64,000 nucleotides of DNA from Patellaria atrata CBS 101060 (taxonomy: Eukaryota; Ascomycota; Dothideomycetes; Patellariales; Patellariaceae): the NCBI GenBank assembly GCA_010093705.1, contig MU006093.1, positions 986,849-1,050,848 on the forward strand, read 5' to 3'. Position numbers and translations under genes: made by a program. The notes beneath the pieces are model-generated. The model was not told where the DNA came from and did not search any database. It saw nothing but the letters and a program-made list of their open reading frames with translations. Numbering within the stretch: the stretch's first letter is position 1; every line of letters begins with the position of its first letter. Positions 60,284-64,000 of the stretch are shown in pieces.

Positions 60284-62968
60284 TCTGCAATCGCAATTAC
60301 GGGTGAATTGGCGTCAAGAAATTACTCTGTGTTTGTTACTGTGGATAGTTGAGAGCACGGAGAGGATAGGTCTGGGGATCCGCACCTTCGAATTGTTCTA
60401 AAACAGATCTGGTCCAAGGGCCCATCACATGACAACGTGGAATCTACGTGTACATGCGCGACGCGAGGTCTAATTATACACCGTCACCGGGAACCTTTTC
60501 CTCAGCGATATCTTCTCCTTTCCTTTTATTATTGAATACGAATAAGAGCACAACAACAATATAACTAACAGCTGAGTGCAAATCTGAAGGATCACACATG
60601 CTCGGTCCACCAATTAGTTCTATTAGACCTTTGATCAGTTCATCTACGAGATTCACGCTCCCATCGTCAATCTTCACCTCCAACTACTGTTAAAAGGAGC
60701 GCATAGATGATTACAAGCTCAGGCCTATTTATGAATCTGATACGAGACTACTCTAGTTCTATATTCAGCCGATCGAATAGACATTATGTCCCCACCTGTT
60801 TCCAGCGGTCCACTCGATGAAGATGGTCACGGCTATGGCGGGCCCAATCGTAAAGCTCAGTATCAAGTGCTGAGGGCTGAAGTAGAGATATATGCTGAAC
60901 ATACCCGAGCCGTTATTTCATGCTAAATCAGCGACAACGGCGAAATAGAACCTGAGCCAGATTCCTTCAGTAGTCTATCCTGAGATATCAGTGCATAGAG
61001 CTTCGATTAGGCAAGGTCTTATCCACATCCGACCCAGTAAAACTATTGTTACTGCATCACTTTAGATGCGGAGACATACAATCCAGGACTTGCAATAGAA
61101 AGAAAAAGCCGGCTATAACTCCGTATACGACGAGCTTACAGTATTTTGTAAGCTTACCCGATATTCATCTTGTGTAATACCGTTCAATTTCTTTTCCTAT
61201 TCTGACGAGGGGTGTGTATACCATTATGAAGACTTGGAAGGTATTATTCTTGTTTTACTCTCATATCGTTGCGAGAATTCTCTTAAAGATCACTCTAATA
61301 TCGAAGCTTCTGGGATTGTTTTGCGTTGGCGAAGAGAGCTTGAGTGGTCGTTGACGTTCACTTCATCGCTTCATGACACTATCTTTGCCCCTTCCTAGAA
61401 AGAGTACTCTTCTATTGTTGTATGTTTGGTGTATAACAGGTTCCCTTAATCCGAGTCAAAAACCGATATAGTTCTACAATTCGAAAGAAGCTTTCTTAGA
61501 CAATGTTGTAAAATCTCCAGAATCCTTGTTACAGGAGAAATGCATGGCTAGGGGGATGATGCCGTATGAAAGGATCCTCCCGACCATAGCGAACGGATGA
61601 TAGAACAACGATATCGGTCATAGTCAGTTCCTTAATGAGAATTCGAAAGGCCATCGATATATACATTCCATAATGCAAAAAGCCTATCCGATGATCACAA
61701 CTGCTCTGCGAGAGCTGCGAATGCACCGGATCAGGACAGGTTGATACAGTTATCAAATAACTGCGATAAAAGGTATAAGCCCACCAATCATTCTGCAAGG
61801 GGAATTACTCACTGCTGCCGATTGGTTTGATATGATTTCCCTTTGCGGTAAAAACTGACAACACAGTCATCCAGCGTAACGGGGTAGATATCGATATCAA
61901 TAGGGTGTGAAGAAGATGATCTCGTCGTCTAGGGTACCTATGTCGACGATGCCAACATGTTGTTTAGTGTATTTAGCCTTGATATGAAGTGCATATAAAT
62001 TAAAGTAAAGGGAGACTCTAATGTCAAAGACAACAATAGGTGGAGAGTACTGGGTTTCTCGTGATGTGCAGGGAGCCGAATCGACTAGTGGATGGAGAGT
62101 AGGCATAGGGCTCATAAGGCGGAGCTGATATAGATTTTATATGTTTATTTGACCAATCGTCCCGGCCTTCGTCCGGCTGAGCCGGTTGTCCAGGAGATTC
62201 ATGAGTCGTGAAAAGAAGCCAAAGTGTCGAGATTAGTGGTGTTGATGCGCTGGCACTCACCAAAGGGGCCCCCTGCTGCATACGAATTGGCGTGTGTTCA
62301 CCTGTGAGGTGTTCCAGTTGGAGCCTTGGAGGAAATGGCAAGGCTAACCATCATCAAACACTTCCAGAAGAGCTTCCCAAGCCCACCATACAGCTATAGT
62401 ATTCTCGCGAAGCCTCGATTCGCCCTCGGCGATCTGGGAAGTTGATTGTTTTTAAGATCTTCGTCCCGCGATGCTGGATATTATGATGGCTTACTGTATG
62501 TACCTTACAGAGACCTTACGGACTTACACGTTCAGCGAGAGACGAGACTTTGAAACACAGAGCCTTTCTATCCTGTACAACCGCCGTTCCGCCAGCAACG
62601 TCGTTGGGACCGTTCTGCTCCGTCTAAATTGCCCTCGAATAGTTGCAGCTGTGCTAGTGTACTGAGACGAGCACTTGCGCCCATATCTTGTCTCGTTGCA
62701 TGTGTTTTCGAACGACTGACTGTTACGCGCTACTTGTGTGAACCTCTCACGCGCAATTCGAAGTCAGCTTGAGTTTGAGAGTCATTTTGTAATAAAGTAG
62801 GTATAGTGAATGAACACCCTCTTTCGTAGCAATATTCCCCGAGTAGGGAGACCTGGGGATCTCCCTCATTAGGAGCAAGTAAACGATCCGGTCCACAACG
62901 GCTCTATCCTTTCACCTTATACCAGGGCATATTTTAGCATTGTGGAACTTACATCCAAATTCTTTGAA
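60284..62968. other. Gene-sparse region
   Basis: About 2.7 kb with no convincing gene. A 69-codon minus-strand frame at 60474-60683 (MEVKIDDGSVNLVDELIKGL) has a hydrophobic run, AVSYIVVVLLFVF, and might be a tiny membrane protein or exon, but has no support. The left 200 bp should hold the MSO1 promoter. Confidence 0.4.
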
Positions 62969-63848
62969 ATGCCTGGAAGGCAAGGCGTCCAATTCATTGA
63001 CCGTACTCTAGAGCCTGACTATGCCCGCGACATGAATAACGAACTTGCAAGATGGGAGCGTTCGCGAAGAGATCTTGACTCGCACTGGAAGCAACCTCAA
63101 ACACCACCAAATCATGTAAGCAGCTACTACTACAACCTACAAGGTCTCTACTAATTAACCGCTCTCCTCCCAGTCCAGGCACAGTTCTCGGTCGCGCACG
63201 AACCCGATTACCACACGGCCCCGCATCGAACGTAGCAAGTCATCATACGAACGTCCAGCATCTAGCAGTAGTGGACAGAAAGCTATTCTTCCCTATCGCC
63301 ATGTGAGAAGCTCGTCCTATACCCAGGCGACGCAATTAGAGGAATTTCGCAGCACCAGGAGGTGGCCACCAGCTGGATTCAACGCACAATCTGTTCTGAA
63401 TACTACGGAGGCACAAGATGTCATTGGTGCCGGCGCTTCCACGTTTAAAGGATACTGGGATCAAATTCCAAACGCTGGCCCAGAGGATGTCAGATTCTTC
63501 GCAGTGATGGACTCAGAGCACAATGCGCGGTCCGATAGGGCCATTTGCCGTCACGAAGCGTTTGCGGAAATCTCATTAACAGTGACCGGTCCGGCAGATA
63601 ATGCATTCCCTTGGGTCTCGCTGGAACAACCTTGCATGGCATATGCTTTTGGACGGAGTCCAGGTACTACTACTCTGAATTATCGGGTGAGCAAATTTGG
63701 GACCCTGAAGCCACTTGTCCAGGTTGGAAGCAAAGTCAAACCGAGGAAAATCAAACTTCTGCTCATCATGGAGCGATTAAGTCAATTGGAACAAGGTCTT
63801 GAGGAAGATGTTGGTCATCTAGTTCTCGACTGGCAGAATGATCTCTAA
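62969..63848 (+). CDS. Hypothetical protein, exon structure uncertain
   Basis: Exon 1 (62969-63115) and exon 2 (63174-63848), joined by a 58-nt intron with GTAAGC and CCCAG ends, give about 273 residues. The N-terminal piece is charged (DYARDMNNELARWERSRRDL) and the middle is Arg/Ser-rich. From about residue 110 the protein looks folded (WPPAGFNAQSVLNTTEAQDV, FKGYWDQIPNAGPEDVRFFA). Past 63650 two frames are both open and plausible (TLNYRVSKFGTLKPLVQVG versus RYYYSELSGEQIWDPEATCP), so a further intron may occur and the gene may run beyond 63848. No family is recognised. Confidence 0.5.
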
Positions 63849-64000
63849 TTGTGACATAGGATCCTGACAAGCTTTACGAATACTTGTATACATACTTGAT
63901 TAGTGATCCTGACGAAGATACAGAACCCCATTATGGCATGGAGTTGCAAATAATCGACCTAATCACGGTGTTAAGCCATTCTGAATGGGTAGATTACAGC

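Noticed and set aside
62024-62341. 105-codon minus-strand frame
   Set aside because: Pro/Thr/Ser-rich with no motif in AT-rich DNA, no partner exon; treated as chance.

Overview
The window is nuclear DNA of a filamentous ascomycete (Pezizomycotina; the class cannot be fixed from sequence alone). Genes are split by short spliceosomal introns (mostly 45-80 nt) with GTANGT-type donors, CTNAC-like branch sites and YAG acceptors. The gene content is typical of that group: a fungal rhodopsin-domain membrane protein, a TRI12-type transporter, an EthD protein, a proteinase K-type subtilase, a Seb1/Nrd1 termination factor, Yhm2 and Sey1. Exon models below were built by hand from splice sites and reading-frame continuity.

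Left part (1-21.9 kb), mostly housekeeping: a disordered fungal protein; a LOG-family phosphoribohydrolase divergent from a CLPTM1 membrane protein; the mitochondrial citrate carrier Yhm2 beside mitochondrial citrate synthase; the Seb1-like RNA-binding protein; a probable Pol III SRP RNA gene (about 16.57-16.84 kb); an Rso55/MTRFR-like GGQ protein divergent from the nucleolar factor Rrp36; a decayed coding stretch (18.9-20.4 kb); and a rhodopsin-domain membrane protein.

Middle part (22-40 kb), accessory and gene-sparse: 2-5 kb stretches without convincing genes surround a zinc alcohol dehydrogenase, an EthD protein, a TRI12 MFS pump and a 15-PGDH-like SDR (together a possible small catabolic or detoxification cluster), then a secreted subtilisin and a second SDR.

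Right part (40-64 kb), gene-dense again: a large protein with a chromodomain and three CCCH fingers, divergent from Rab11/Ypt31; the ER-fusion GTPase Sey1; an AAA+ ATPase with a membrane anchor; a small membrane protein; a 628-residue orphan; the Rab GAP Gyp7; the Sec1-binding protein Mso1; and a hypothetical gene near the right edge. Rab11, Sey1, Gyp7 and Mso1 all act in membrane traffic and lie within about 16 kb.

The most interesting points are the citrate synthase/Yhm2 neighbourhood, the SRP RNA candidate, the chromodomain-CCCH protein with its awkward last splice, the possible accessory cluster, and a 9-bp motif (GTACTGTAC or its complement) found eight times, only in intergenic DNA.
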